From positions 59,119 to 123,118 of the forward strand of contig NZ_JAFIQV010000018.1 in NCBI RefSeq assembly GCF_017356015.1: 64,000 nt of DNA. Reading direction: 5' to 3'. Positions 1 to 9,583 of this stretch are shown piece after piece. This DNA comes from Azospirillum sp. SYSU D00513 (GTDB taxonomy: Bacteria; Pseudomonadota; Alphaproteobacteria; Azospirillales; Azospirillaceae). A model generated the notes under the pieces. That model searched no databases, was not told the origin of the DNA, and saw only the letters and a list, made by a program, of their open reading frames with translations. Position 1 is the first letter of the stretch, and the number at the start of each line of letters is the position of its first letter. A program made the translations under genes and the position numbers.

Positions 1-2
1 AC

Positions 3-569
3 GACGCGGAGCGCGAGAAGCGCCGCACGGCGATGGGCGAGCCCTACCGCACGCTGCTCGGCCATTTCCGGCACGAGGTCGGCCATTATTTCTGGGACCG
101 GCTGGTCCGTGACGCCAACCGGCTGGAGGAGTTCCGCGCGGTCTTCGGCGACGAGCAGGAGGATTACGGGGCCGCCCTGCAACGGCATTACCAGAACGGC
201 CCGCCCGCCGACTGGCAGGCCAATTACGTCAGCAGCTACGCCACCGCCCACCCCTGGGAGGATTTCGCGGAGACCTGGGCCCACTACCTGCACATCGTGG
301 ACACGCTGGAAACCGCCCGCGCCTTCGGGCTGAAGGTGCGCCCGCGCATCAAGGAAGGCGCGGAGCTTCAGGCCGAGGTTGACTTCAACCCCTACCGCAC
401 CTCCAGCATCGAGGACATCATCGAGACCTGGCTGCCGCTGACCTACGCGGTGAACAGCCTGAACCGCAGCATGGGCCAGCCGGACCTCTACCCCTTCATC
501 ATCTCGCCGACTGTCGTCGAGAAGCTGGGCTACATGAACAACCTCGTGCAGACCAGCCGGGTGGAGTGA
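3..569 (+). CDS. Zinc-binding metallopeptidase, 3' part (5' end outside window)
   Basis: This is the C-terminal part of a gene that begins before the window; the frame is open from base 3. It carries the zinc-protease signature HEVGH inside RHEVGHYFWDRLV, followed by an acidic helix and the stretch PWEDFAETWAHYLHIVD, which could supply the third zinc ligand. This arrangement fits the family of predicted zinc-binding metallopeptidases of the COG4307/PF15887 type, which usually carry an N-terminal zinc ribbon; that part would be upstream and is not visible. The substrate is unknown. The gene converges on the minus-strand MotB-like gene with only 22 bp between the two stops, and no clear terminator hairpin was seen in the gap. 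Family assignment is fairly sure, function is not. Confidence 0.75.
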   Translation, partial: DAEREKRRTAMGEPYRTLLGHFRHEVGHYFWDRLVRDANRLEEFRAVFGDEQEDYGAALQRHYQNGPPADWQANYVSSYATAHPWEDFAETWAHYLHIVDTLETARAFGLKVRPRIKEGAELQAEVDFNPYRTSSIEDIIETWLPLTYAVNSLNRSMGQPDLYPFIISPTVVEKLGYMNNLVQTSRVE

Positions 570-591
570 ACGGAAGCTGCTGGACCGGCGC

Positions 592-1914
592 TCAGCGTTG
601 GTCCAGCTTCAGCTCGATGCGGCGGTTGCGGGCCAGGGCTTCCTCGCTGGTGCCGGGGTCGAGCGGCTGGAACTCGCCGAAGCCGGCGGCGGCGAGCCGT
701 TCCGGCGGCAGGCCCTGGGAGGTGAGGTACTTGACCACCGAGATGGCGCGGGCCGCCGACAGCTCCCAGTTGGACGGGTAGAGGTTGCGGTTGATCGGCC
801 GGCTGTCGGTGTGACCGTCCACCCGCAGTACCCAGTTGATGTCCGACGGGATGCGCTGCCCGACATCCATCAGCGTGCGCGCAAGCTCGACGAGCTGGTC
901 CTGGCCGGCCCCGCCCAGAACGGCCGACCCGGAGGGGAAGAGCAGTTCGGACTGGAAGACGAAGCGGTCGCCGACGATGGAGACGTCTGGCCGGTCGCCC
1001 AGCGCCTCGCGCACCCGGCCGAAGAACTCCGACCGGTAGCGGGCCAGCTCCTGCACCTTGCTCGCCAGCGCCTGGTTGAGGCGGGAGCCGAGTTCGGCGA
1101 TCTGCACCTGCTGCTCGCGCGCCCGGCCTTCCGACACCTCAAGCACCGCCCCGATCTGGGTGAGCTGCTGGCGCAGGGCCGCGATCTGCTGGTTCAGGAA
1201 CTCGACCTGCCGGCGTGCCTCCTCCGACTGCGCGCGCTCGCCGGTGAGGGAGCCCTCCAGCTCGGCGATGCGGGCGGTGCGCTGCTCGATCTCGCGCTGC
1301 GCCAGCATGGTCCGCTCGGTTTCGCGGGCGAGCTGGTCGGTCTTCTCGGCCAGCTCGCCGCTGGTCCGGGCCAGCTCCGTCTCCAGCGCCTTCGACCGGT
1401 CGCGCTCGCTGCCGAGCTGGCCCAGGAGCGCCTGGCGCTGCTGCTCGGTCATGCTGAGCGTGACGTGCGCCTCGGCCAGCTCGCCTTCGAGCCGCCGGCG
1501 GACCTCGCGAAGCTGGGTGATGTCCTGCTGAAGGCTCGCCAGTTCACGCCGCCGCTCGTCGAGCGTGCGGGCACTCTCGTCCTGCTGGGACTGGAGCGTG
1601 CCGAGCTGCGCCGTCATGTCGTCGCGCGTCGCGACGGAGGCCTGCAGCTCCGTGGAGAGCTGCGCGATGCCGACGCGCAGGTCGGCGTTCGCGTCGCGCT
1701 CCAGCGTCAGCAGCTCGTTCAGCTCGGCCACCTTGCGGTTGAGGCTGGTGAGCTGCTCGTCCCGGCCGGTCAGCGCCGTCGCCAGGTAGAACTGCGCGAC
1801 GACGAAGATCATCAGCAGGAAGATGACCACCATCACCAGCGACGACAGCGCGTCGACCCAACCGGGCCATGCGCTGGCGTCTCGGTGGCTGTTGCGGCGG
1901 CTGAGGCTGGCCAT
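592..1914 (-). CDS. MotB-like/OmpA-family protein with long periplasmic coiled coil
   Basis: The product is 440 aa. One transmembrane helix lies at about residues 22-44, preceded by Asp21 (GWVDALSSL), which matches the position of the ion-binding aspartate of MotB-type stator proteins. Residues 50-320 are an almost uninterrupted coiled coil rich in Glu, Gln, Arg and Leu. The C-terminal 120 residues are an OmpA/MotB peptidoglycan-binding domain with VDGHTDSRPI and NWELSAARA. The protein would span the inner membrane, reach across the periplasm and grip the cell wall. It lies 36 bp downstream of the MotA-like gene on the same strand and is its natural channel partner. It is not a flagellar motB: no flagellar genes are near and the coiled coil is far longer. 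The process it powers is unknown. Confidence 0.85.
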   Translation of the reverse strand: MASLSRRNSHRDASAWPGWVDALSSLVMVVIFLLMIFVVAQFYLATALTGRDEQLTSLNRKVAELNELLTLERDANADLRVGIAQLSTELQASVATRDDMTAQLGTLQSQQDESARTLDERRRELASLQQDITQLREVRRRLEGELAEAHVTLSMTEQQRQALLGQLGSERDRSKALETELARTSGELAEKTDQLARETERTMLAQREIEQRTARIAELEGSLTGERAQSEEARRQVEFLNQQIAALRQQLTQIGAVLEVSEGRAREQQVQIAELGSRLNQALASKVQELARYRSEFFGRVREALGDRPDVSIVGDRFVFQSELLFPSGSAVLGGAGQDQLVELARTLMDVGQRIPSDINWVLRVDGHTDSRPINRNLYPSNWELSAARAISVVKYLTSQGLPPERLAAAGFGEFQPLDPGTSEEALARNRRIELKLDQR

Positions 1915-1950
1915 GTGGGCGGATTCCTAGGCTTCGGACGGGTGGAGCGT

Positions 1951-3093
1951 CTAGCGCTCCGATTCCTCGGCGAGTGCGGCGATGGTGCGGGCGAGGACCT
2001 TGATCTCGCTGCGGATCTCCTGAACCGCCTGGTTGCGGCCGGTCGAGGCTTCCTCGACAAGGCGCGCGAGGTAGACGTCCATGTTGCGCAGGTGCTGGCG
2101 CGACCCCTCGTCGAAGCCGCCGTTCGTCATTTCCGAGAGGCGGTCCAGCAGGTTCTTCATCTCCAGCTGCCCCTCGCCGAGCCGCAGCAGGAGCTGCTGT
2201 TCGGCGCGCATCTGGTCGGTCAGGGTGGACAGCCGCTCGGTCAGCGCCATGAGGTTGTTGTTGGCGGTGCGGCGCCCCTCCTCGGAGGTGGCGACGGTGC
2301 GCTGGAGCGCGTCCAGGTTCTCCGCCGTCTGCTCCAGCAGGGCCTGGAGATAGGCCGAGGCCGACTGGTCGCCCGTTTCAAGCCCGCCACCGCCGCCGCT
2401 GGACAGGCGCGTGGCGCCGGACAGCCAATTCTCGACGTCCTGGAAGAAGCGGTTGTGCGCCTGGCTCGCCTGAAGCTCCAGGAAGCCCAGCACCAGAGAG
2501 CCAGCCAGTCCGAACAGCGAGGAGCTGAAGGCCGTGCCCATGCCGGTCAGCGGTGCCGCCAGCCCGCGCTGCAGGTCCGAGAACATCGAGCCCACGTCGC
2601 CGCCGGTAACGGACAGCCCGCCGATGACCCCGGCCACGGAGCTGACCGTGTGCAGCAGGCCCCAGAAGGTGCCGAGCAGGCCGAGAAAGATCAGCAGCCC
2701 GATCAGGTAGCGCGACAGCTCCCGCGATTCGTCCAGCCGCGAGGCGATGCCGTCGAGCAGGGAGCGCATCGACAGGGCCGACAGGGTCAGCCGGCCGCGC
2801 CGCTCGCCCAGCATGCGCGCCATGGGGGCGAGCAGGGTGGGGGCGGGCGGCTCGGCACCAGGGCGCTGGGCGCCGTTCTGGAAATGCTCCAGCCATGCCA
2901 CTTCCGGGCGCAGCATCAGCACCTGGCGGAAGATGAAGAGGATGCCGGCGAACAACGTGCCCAGGATCAGCCCGTTCAGCGCCGGGTTGTTCATGAAGGC
3001 ACCATGGAGTGCTGGGTACATCAGCCCGACCACGGCCCCGACCACCAGAAGGAAGAGGATCATCCGGGTCAGGAAGCGCTCTGGGCGCGTCAT
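1951..3093 (-). CDS. MotA/TolQ/ExbB-like proton channel protein with cytoplasmic coiled-coil tail
   Basis: With the ATG at 3093 the product is 380 aa. Two hydrophobic helices lie near the N-terminus (starting MILFLLVVGAVVG and LNGLILGTLFAGIL) and two in the middle (LIGLLIFLGLLGTFWGLL and FSSSLFGLAGSLVLGF), the pattern of MotA/TolQ/ExbB channels. About 170 residues follow the last helix and look like a cytoplasmic coiled coil. The start at 3093 is preferred because GGAGGA sits about 10 nt before it. A GTG at 3147 would overlap the upstream stop (GTGA) but lacks that site; an ATG at 3138 is a third option. It should form the ion channel with the downstream MotB-like protein. A channel with a long cytoplasmic tail recalls ZorA of the Zorya defence system, but no zorC, zorD or zorE genes are nearby. 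Confidence 0.82.
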   Translation of the reverse strand: MTRPERFLTRMILFLLVVGAVVGLMYPALHGAFMNNPALNGLILGTLFAGILFIFRQVLMLRPEVAWLEHFQNGAQRPGAEPPAPTLLAPMARMLGERRGRLTLSALSMRSLLDGIASRLDESRELSRYLIGLLIFLGLLGTFWGLLHTVSSVAGVIGGLSVTGGDVGSMFSDLQRGLAAPLTGMGTAFSSSLFGLAGSLVLGFLELQASQAHNRFFQDVENWLSGATRLSSGGGGGLETGDQSASAYLQALLEQTAENLDALQRTVATSEEGRRTANNNLMALTERLSTLTDQMRAEQQLLLRLGEGQLEMKNLLDRLSEMTNGGFDEGSRQHLRNMDVYLARLVEEASTGRNQAVQEIRSEIKVLARTIAALAEESER

Positions 3094-3143
3094 CGTGGAT
3101 CGCTCCTCCGGGTGGGTTGTCTGGGCGGTCACGGCCATGGGCG

Positions 3144-4055
3144 TCACTCGTTCAGGAAATCGATGTCGATGCGGTCCGGCGGCCCTCCGCCCTCCGCGAT
3201 GCCGAGCGGGCGCACGCCGACGCGGTTGCGCGGGACGCCCAGCGCCTCCAGCCGTTCGCGCAGGGCGATCCCGCGCGACAGCGAGAGCTGCCGGGCCTCG
3301 CGCGCCGTCTCCGCCGTGCCGGAGGCGTAGGAGCGCAGCTCCAGCCGCGCGCTCTGGGAGGCCCGCATCCGCTCGGCGATGGCCTCGGCCATCGCCTGCA
3401 CGCCGGGCGGCAGGTCGCCGCTGCCCTGCTCGAAGACGATGTTGAGGTCGGAAGGCCGGTTCTCCGCCGGGCGTGGCGCCGGCGCCGACGGGGGCGGAAG
3501 CGCCGCCGTCTGGGTGGACGTGGACCCGGGCGGGCCGGAGGGTGCCGCGCCCTGCGCCGTTTCCGGCGGCTGGGCGGTGGGGGGCTGGCCCGGCGCGGCC
3601 GCCTGCGCCTGTGCCGGGGGCTGCGCGGCCGCCGTGCCGCGGTTCGGCGCGGCGTCGCGGGGCGCCGGGCCGATGGTGATCTGCGGCGGTTCGGGCGCCT
3701 GCATCACGTCGGGCGTGACGAAGCGCGGCGGCGCCTTGATCGGCGCGGGCGGGCGGAGGTTGGGGCGTGGTGGAACGGCGAGTGGACGCGCGTTCTCCAG
3801 CGTCAGTGCCGCCGACTCGAAGCGGCCTCCCGGCTCCTGTTCCGCGGCGGCGGGCAGGGCCGATCCGGCGAGCATCGCGGCACCCAGAAGCGCGCCGGCC
3901 GCGGCCCCGTTCCGGCGGAAGGCCTTTTCAGGCCAAGCCTTTCGCTCGGGCACGCGCTGGGAGCGGGCCGGGCGGTCGGGGAGGTCGGCGGCGGAGACTC
4001 TGGAGACGGGCACGATCGATCCAACGACACGGTAAGGTGTCGAACCATAGCCCAT
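3144..4055 (-). CDS. Secreted proline-rich protein with C-terminal OmpA-like domain
   Basis: The product is about 303 aa from the ATG at 4055; the start is unsure because no good ribosome site precedes the candidates (TTG 4073, ATG 4055, internal GTGs). A signal-peptide-like stretch AAGALLGAAMLAGSALPAAA ends about 75 residues in, which suggests the true start may be further downstream than 4055. The middle is a long Pro/Ala/Gly-rich linker. The last 110 residues resemble an OmpA-type domain, with a conserved-looking LELRSYASG and REARQLSLSRG followed by a basic segment, but the usual HTD motif is absent. It is the first gene of the module and overlaps the region of the MotA-like start, so it is probably cotranscribed with both channel genes and serves as a periplasmic partner. 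Confidence 0.7.
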   Translation of the reverse strand: MGYGSTPYRVVGSIVPVSRVSAADLPDRPARSQRVPERKAWPEKAFRRNGAAAGALLGAAMLAGSALPAAAEQEPGGRFESAALTLENARPLAVPPRPNLRPPAPIKAPPRFVTPDVMQAPEPPQITIGPAPRDAAPNRGTAAAQPPAQAQAAAPGQPPTAQPPETAQGAAPSGPPGSTSTQTAALPPPSAPAPRPAENRPSDLNIVFEQGSGDLPPGVQAMAEAIAERMRASQSARLELRSYASGTAETAREARQLSLSRGIALRERLEALGVPRNRVGVRPLGIAEGGGPPDRIDIDFLNE

Positions 4056-4242
4056 CGATCGGCGTAGCGACAACGCCCTTGGCCGGGTTTAACGCCATCG
4101 AACGAGGCAGCACCCCGAAGCCCTAGGCCGAGGCGCCGTGCCCGCGGAGCCCGAGGCTATGGCCCGGAACGATCTATGGCGCGCCTCTATGACCGGTCCG
4201 ATACAGGCGAGCCTGATACCGGCCAGTTCGATCGGCCGGCCG

Positions 4243-5085
4243 TCAGGCCGGCTGGGAACCGGCCGGGGAGGCGGGCGGAAGCACGCGGCGGTCGCCGGCC
4301 ACGCGCAGCAGCTTGGCGAGCGGCAGGTGAAGGTGCGTGTTGGCGGCGAGGATGCTCTTGCCGAACACCGGGTTGCGGCCGCCGCCGATCTCGCCGACGA
4401 ATCCGCCGGCCTCGGTCACCAGAAGCACGCCGGCCGCGGCGTCCCAGGGGCTCAGCCCCCGCTCCCAATAGCCGTCGTAACGGCCGGCCGCCACATAGGC
4501 GAGGTCGAGCGCCGCGGCGCCGAAGCGGCGGATGCCCGCGACCTCCTTCATGATCATCTCGGCTTCGTTCAGGAAGCCGGCATGGTCGCCGCGGCCCTTG
4601 AAGGGAATGCCGGTCGCGACCAGCGCGTCGGACAGGTTGCGGCGCTCGGACACGCGCAGGCGCTGGTGGTTCAGGAAGGCGCCCTGGCCCTTCTCGGCCC
4701 AGAACATCTGGTCATGGACCGGCTCGTACACCACGCCGGCGACGATCTCGCCGCTCTTTTCGAGCGCGATGGAAATGGCCCAGTGGGGCAGCCCGTGCAG
4801 GAAGTTGGTCGTGCCGTCGAGCGGATCGACGATCCAGCGCGCCGTGGCGTCCGAACCCTTGCTGCCGCCGCTCTCTTCCATCAGGAAGCCGAATTCGGGG
4901 CGGGCCTTGCTCAGCTCCTCGCGGATCATCTTCTCGGCGCGCAGGTCGGCGGCGGACACGAAGTCCGACGGCCCCTTGCGCGACACCTGGAGCTGCTCGA
5001 CTTCGCCGAAGTCGCGCACGAGACCCCGGGCGGCCTTCTCGGCAGCGCGGACCATGACGTTGATGAGGGCGGAACGGGTGGCCAT
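4243..5085 (-). CDS. suhB: Inositol monophosphatase family protein
   Basis: The product is 280 aa, the usual length for SuhB-type inositol-1-monophosphatases. The metal-binding motifs are all present: MEESGG (motif A glutamate), WIVDPLDGTTNF (motif B aspartates), and SPWDAAAGVLLVTEAGG (motif C). The family dephosphorylates inositol phosphates and related sugar phosphates using Mg2+. In Enterobacteria SuhB also assists rRNA antitermination; whether that holds here cannot be read from the sequence. The start is the ATG at 5085. It lies 84 bp downstream of efp on the same strand. After its stop lies a 187-bp stretch with no recognised gene before the OmpA-like gene. Confidence 0.93.
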   Translation of the reverse strand: MATRSALINVMVRAAEKAARGLVRDFGEVEQLQVSRKGPSDFVSAADLRAEKMIREELSKARPEFGFLMEESGGSKGSDATARWIVDPLDGTTNFLHGLPHWAISIALEKSGEIVAGVVYEPVHDQMFWAEKGQGAFLNHQRLRVSERRNLSDALVATGIPFKGRGDHAGFLNEAEMIMKEVAGIRRFGAAALDLAYVAAGRYDGYWERGLSPWDAAAGVLLVTEAGGFVGEIGGGRNPVFGKSILAANTHLHLPLAKLLRVAGDRRVLPPASPAGSQPA

Positions 5086-5169
5086 GGGCTTTGTGTTTTT
5101 CTGTGCTTCGGAGAGACGGTCATCGGCCCCCGGGCGTGCCGGAGGCCGATGCGGTGCTGTGTCGGACGC

Positions 5170-5736
5170 TTAGTCCTTCGCGCGCTCGACGTAGGTGCCT
5201 TCGGCCGTGTCGACGACGATGCGGGTGCCTGCCTCGATGTGCGGCGGCACGAGGATGGAGACGCCGTTCTCCAGCTTCGCCGGCTTGTAGGAGGAGGAGG
5301 CCGTCTGGCCCTTCACCACCGGGTCGGCCTCGACGATCTGCAGCGTGACCTTGCCGGGGATCTCGACGCCGAGCGGGGAGCCCTCGTGGCTCTGCACGGT
5401 GACTTCCATGCCGTCCTGGAGGAACACGGACTGGTCGCCGATCACCTCGCGGGCGATGGTGACCTGCTCGTAGCTTTCCTTGTCCATGAAGGTGAAATTG
5501 TCGCCTTCCGAGAAGAGGAAGGTCATTTCGGTCTCGTCGAGGCGGGCGCGCTCGACCGTCTCCTGAGTGCGGAAGCGCTCGCTGATGCGGGTGCCGGTGC
5601 GGACGTCCTTGCCCTCGATCTGGATGAAGGCGCCGCCCTTGCCGGGCTGCACGATCTGGGTCTTCTGGACGACGTAGAGCTTGCCGTTATGCTCCAGCAC
5701 ATGGCCGGGACGCATCTGGTTGGCGTTGACCTTCAT
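5170..5736 (-). CDS. efp: Translation elongation factor EF-P
   Basis: The product is 188 aa, exactly the family length, starting MKVNANQMRPGHV at the ATG at 5736; the open frame continues upstream but that part is not protein-like. EF-P relieves ribosome stalling at polyproline stretches by entering the E site. The tip loop reads QPGKGGAF with Lys33 at the position that is beta-lysylated in the EpmA-dependent type of EF-P. Fittingly, an epmA homologue is the divergent neighbour 220 bp away. The polyproline-rich TolA encoded further on (near 28.5 kb) is an obvious protein whose synthesis would need EF-P. No epmB homologue is seen in the window. Confidence 0.96.
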   Translation of the reverse strand: MKVNANQMRPGHVLEHNGKLYVVQKTQIVQPGKGGAFIQIEGKDVRTGTRISERFRTQETVERARLDETEMTFLFSEGDNFTFMDKESYEQVTIAREVIGDQSVFLQDGMEVTVQSHEGSPLGVEIPGKVTLQIVEADPVVKGQTASSSYKPAKLENGVSILVPPHIEAGTRIVVDTAEGTYVERAKD

Positions 5737-5956
5737 AGGACGATTCCGTGTTTTCCAAGAAACGAGCGGCGCGGACCCTAGCAGCTTGCCGGGCGAAGGG
5801 CAACGGCGGGCGCGGCCAATACCACGCCCGATCGCCGGCTTTCGCCCGCTTCCCGCCCATAACAGGCGGCAACGCCCGCCGGCACGCGAATCTTCCGCCC
5901 GCGCCGCGGGTTTGCTAAGCAGCGCGCGACAGCATTCTTGCCGAAAGCCGCCACCG

Positions 5957-7024
5957 ATGTCCACCGCGCCCACGCCCGCCGGTCTGCCCGCCTGGCACCC
6001 GGAGTCCTTCCGCCGCCGCCGCCCGCATCTCGCCGCGCGCGGGCGCGTGCTGGGCGCGTTGCGCCGCGTCTTCGAGGAGCAGGGCTTCATCGAGGTGGAC
6101 ACGCCGGCGCTTCAGGGCTCACCGGGCATGGAGCCGCACCTCCAGGCCTTCGCGACCGACCTCCAGGGACCGCACCCGGACGACCGGCGCCGGCTCTATC
6201 TGCACACAAGCCCCGAATTCGCGATGAAGAAGCTGCTGGTGGCCGGCGTTCCGCGCCTCTACCAGATCGCCCACGTCTACCGGAACGGCGAACGGTCCGA
6301 CACCCATTCGCCGGAATTCTCGATGCTGGAATGGTACCGGGCGGGGGAGGGGTACGAGATCCTCATCCGCGACTGCGAGGATCTCGTCCGCGCCGCCGCC
6401 GAGGCCGCCGGGCGCCGGACCTTCTCCCGCAACGGGATGGACTGCGACCCCTTCCGGCCCTGGCGCATCCTGACGGTGCAGGACGCCTTCCTGGAATATG
6501 CGGGCATCGACCTGCTCGCCACCTACGACGGCAGCCACGAGCCGGACCCGGTGCCGTTGGCCGAGGCGGCGGCGCGCGCAGGCATCGCGCCGCATGCGGG
6601 CGACCGCTGGGAGGACATCGTGTTCCGCGTCATGTTCGACCGGATCGAGCCGCATCTGGGGCAAGGCGTGCCCTGCGTCCTGACCGACTACCCCCTCTGC
6701 ATGGCGGCCCTGTCCCGCCCGAAGCCGGAAGACCCGCGGCTGGCCGAACGGTTCGAGCTGTACGCCTGCGGCGTCGAACTCGCCAACGCCTTCGGCGAAC
6801 TGACCGACGCCGCCGTCCAGCGCGCCCGCTTCGAGGCCGACATGGAGCTGAAGCAGCGCCTCTACGGCGAGCGCTTCCCCGTGGACGAGGACTTCCTCGC
6901 CGCGCTGGAGCACGGCATGCCGCAGAGCAGCGGCATCGCGCTGGGTTTCGACCGGCTGGTCATGCTTTGCAGCGGCGCCGAGAGTATTGACGACGTGCTG
7001 TGGCTGCCGGTGACGAAGGCGTGA
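5957..7024 (+). CDS. epmA: EF-P--(R)-beta-lysine ligase (GenX/PoxA)
   Basis: The product is 355 aa from the ATG at 5957; E. coli EpmA is similar in length. It is a class II lysyl-tRNA synthetase-like catalytic domain without the N-terminal anticodon-binding domain. Visible motifs are the dimer motif 1 region (GSPGMEPHLQAF), motif 2 (VYRNGERSDTHSPEFSMLEW) and motif 3 (GIALGFDRLVML). EpmA activates beta-lysine with ATP and attaches it to the tip lysine of EF-P. It is divergent from efp, a common pairing that supports the specific assignment over a plain lysS paralogue. It converges on the MDR reductase gene with 21 bp between stops. Confidence 0.93.
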   Translation: MSTAPTPAGLPAWHPESFRRRRPHLAARGRVLGALRRVFEEQGFIEVDTPALQGSPGMEPHLQAFATDLQGPHPDDRRRLYLHTSPEFAMKKLLVAGVPRLYQIAHVYRNGERSDTHSPEFSMLEWYRAGEGYEILIRDCEDLVRAAAEAAGRRTFSRNGMDCDPFRPWRILTVQDAFLEYAGIDLLATYDGSHEPDPVPLAEAAARAGIAPHAGDRWEDIVFRVMFDRIEPHLGQGVPCVLTDYPLCMAALSRPKPEDPRLAERFELYACGVELANAFGELTDAAVQRARFEADMELKQRLYGERFPVDEDFLAALEHGMPQSSGIALGFDRLVMLCSGAESIDDVLWLPVTKA

Positions 7025-7045
7025 AGGGCCGCCCCACCCCCACTC

Positions 7046-8041
<996 letters not shown>

Positions 8042-8139
8042 TCCTTGATCCCCCAAGCTGTTCTTATGGCGAACGGTTCGGGGGAGCCTATCACAGGCTC
8101 CCGGCGTGGCGGGAGCCTGCGGGGGGGCAAGGCGGACCG

Positions 8140-9474
8140 CTAGAAGGAGAGCTTGTTCTGGATCGCGATGACGTGGACATGGGCGTCGTAGCTGGCCGAC
8201 AGGTTGCCGCGGAAAGCCTCCGGCCCGGTCAGGTCGTCGGTCAGGTTGATCCTGGCCTTGCGGCCGAGCACCAGGGAATAGCCGACGTCCGTCCGGACAT
8301 GGTCGAACAGCGAGAAGCCGACCCCGGCGGACAGCCAGTAACGGTCGGTATCCGGCAGGCGCGGCCCCCGGTGCTCGTCCGGCGCGGCGCCCTCGTCATA
8401 GCCGATGCCGGCCCGCAGGGTCAGCCCGTCGCTCCACTTGTAGGCGGCGCCGACGGAGGCGAACCAAGTATCGTGAAACTGCTGCTCCGTCACCGTGTCG
8501 GGGCGCAGCGGGTTGGCGTAATCGACGCGCGATTCCCGGTAGCGCGACCAGTTCGTCCATTGCAGGTCGCCCATCACCGCCCAGCGGCTGTCGATCTCGT
8601 GATAGGCGCCAAAGGACAGGATCTCCGGCGTGACGAGCTTCGCCGTCACGTCGGAGGTGGCGAAGCTCGCCGCCAGCGGAGCCGGTACGTTGGAGAAGCT
8701 GCCCTTGCCCTTCAGTTCGTGATGCACCGCCGAGCGGAAGGACAGGCCGAAGCGCGTGCCCCGCATGGGCTCGTACAGGACGCCCGCCGTGGCGCCGAAT
8801 CCGAAATCGTCACCGCGGATGTCGCCGTAGCCGTCGCGGGTGCCGGGCGCGCCCAGGATGCCGCCGAAATCGACGAACTGCGTCAGCCGCGCGCGCGCGT
8901 ACTGCATCTGGACGCCGGCGCCGAGCGTCAGCGAGGGGGACAGCTTGTAGGCGGCGGTCGGCTGGAGGTTGACCGTCAGCAGCGAGGAGTGACGGGCGTG
9001 ATAGCGCCCGATCCAGTCCTTGGGATAGACGGTGGCGAGACCCCAGGGGGCGGTCAGCGAGACGCCGAGCGTCAGGTCCGGTGTCACGGCGTAGCTGCCG
9101 TAGCCGGCGGCCACAGGCGCGTCGCGCCCGATGTCGCCGGGCGACGCGTTCCCGGAGATCGGAGCGCCGCCGAGGCGGGAGGCCCGCGTGGCGGACGCGC
9201 CCTCGACCCTCGATTCGGGGAAGATGCCGGACAGAACGCCGACGCTCTGGTTGCCCTCCAGCATGCCCAGCGTGGCCGGGTTGTAGAACATCGCGCTGGC
9301 GTCGCCGTTGGCGCCCGCGGTGATGCCTGCGAAGGACGCGCCCTGGCCCGACGCGCTCTGCTCCTTCAGCGCGAAGCCGGAGGCAAGGGCCGGGGCGGGC
9401 ACCGCCAGCGTGGCCGCGGCCAGTCCGGCCAGCAGCGATGGCCCAAGCGCCGACAGCTTCATCCCGACCCGCAT
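8140..9474 (-). CDS. Outer-membrane transport protein, OmpP1/FadL/TodX family
   Basis: The product is 444 aa from the ATG at 9474, which has GGGGGAAG before it; the first residues MRVGMKLSALG lead into a signal peptide ending PAPALASGF. The mature N-terminus ALKEQSASGQGASFAG, then NGDASAMFYNPATLGML, is the classical FadL hatch-domain signature. The rest shows alternating beta-strand pattern and ends in an aromatic residue (NKLSF), as outer-membrane barrels do. FadL-family porins import long-chain fatty acids or other hydrophobic compounds. The gene is transcribed alone; the substrate cannot be told from sequence. Confidence 0.9.
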   Translation of the reverse strand: MRVGMKLSALGPSLLAGLAAATLAVPAPALASGFALKEQSASGQGASFAGITAGANGDASAMFYNPATLGMLEGNQSVGVLSGIFPESRVEGASATRASRLGGAPISGNASPGDIGRDAPVAAGYGSYAVTPDLTLGVSLTAPWGLATVYPKDWIGRYHARHSSLLTVNLQPTAAYKLSPSLTLGAGVQMQYARARLTQFVDFGGILGAPGTRDGYGDIRGDDFGFGATAGVLYEPMRGTRFGLSFRSAVHHELKGKGSFSNVPAPLAASFATSDVTAKLVTPEILSFGAYHEIDSRWAVMGDLQWTNWSRYRESRVDYANPLRPDTVTEQQFHDTWFASVGAAYKWSDGLTLRAGIGYDEGAAPDEHRGPRLPDTDRYWLSAGVGFSLFDHVRTDVGYSLVLGRKARINLTDDLTGPEAFRGNLSASYDAHVHVIAIQNKLSF

Positions 9475-9583
9475 CTCTTCCCCCGCATTGTCCGTCCCCG
9501 TGATGGGGACCCTTATGCCATCGGAGGGGATAACCTTCCAGCGTGCATACCCATATAGGAGTAATGCGGTGGAAGAGTGTGGC

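Noticed and set aside
598..3330. A 910-codon open frame on the plus strand opposite the channel genes.
   Set aside because: It is a mirror of GC-rich coding DNA; the minus strand holds proteins with clear domains, and the plus-strand translation is low-complexity Gln/Arg/Ala sequence.
592..4055. Zorya-like defence module (ZorA/ZorB) at the left end.
   Set aside because: The channel has a cytoplasmic coiled-coil tail like ZorA, but no ZorC/D/E helicase or nuclease genes are present, and the coiled coil of the MotB-like protein and the third OmpA-like gene do not fit Zorya.
5737..6102. N-terminal extension of EF-P by 122 residues.
   Set aside because: EF-P is 188 aa in all bacteria and the ATG at 5736 gives exactly that; the upstream part overlaps the divergent epmA gene.
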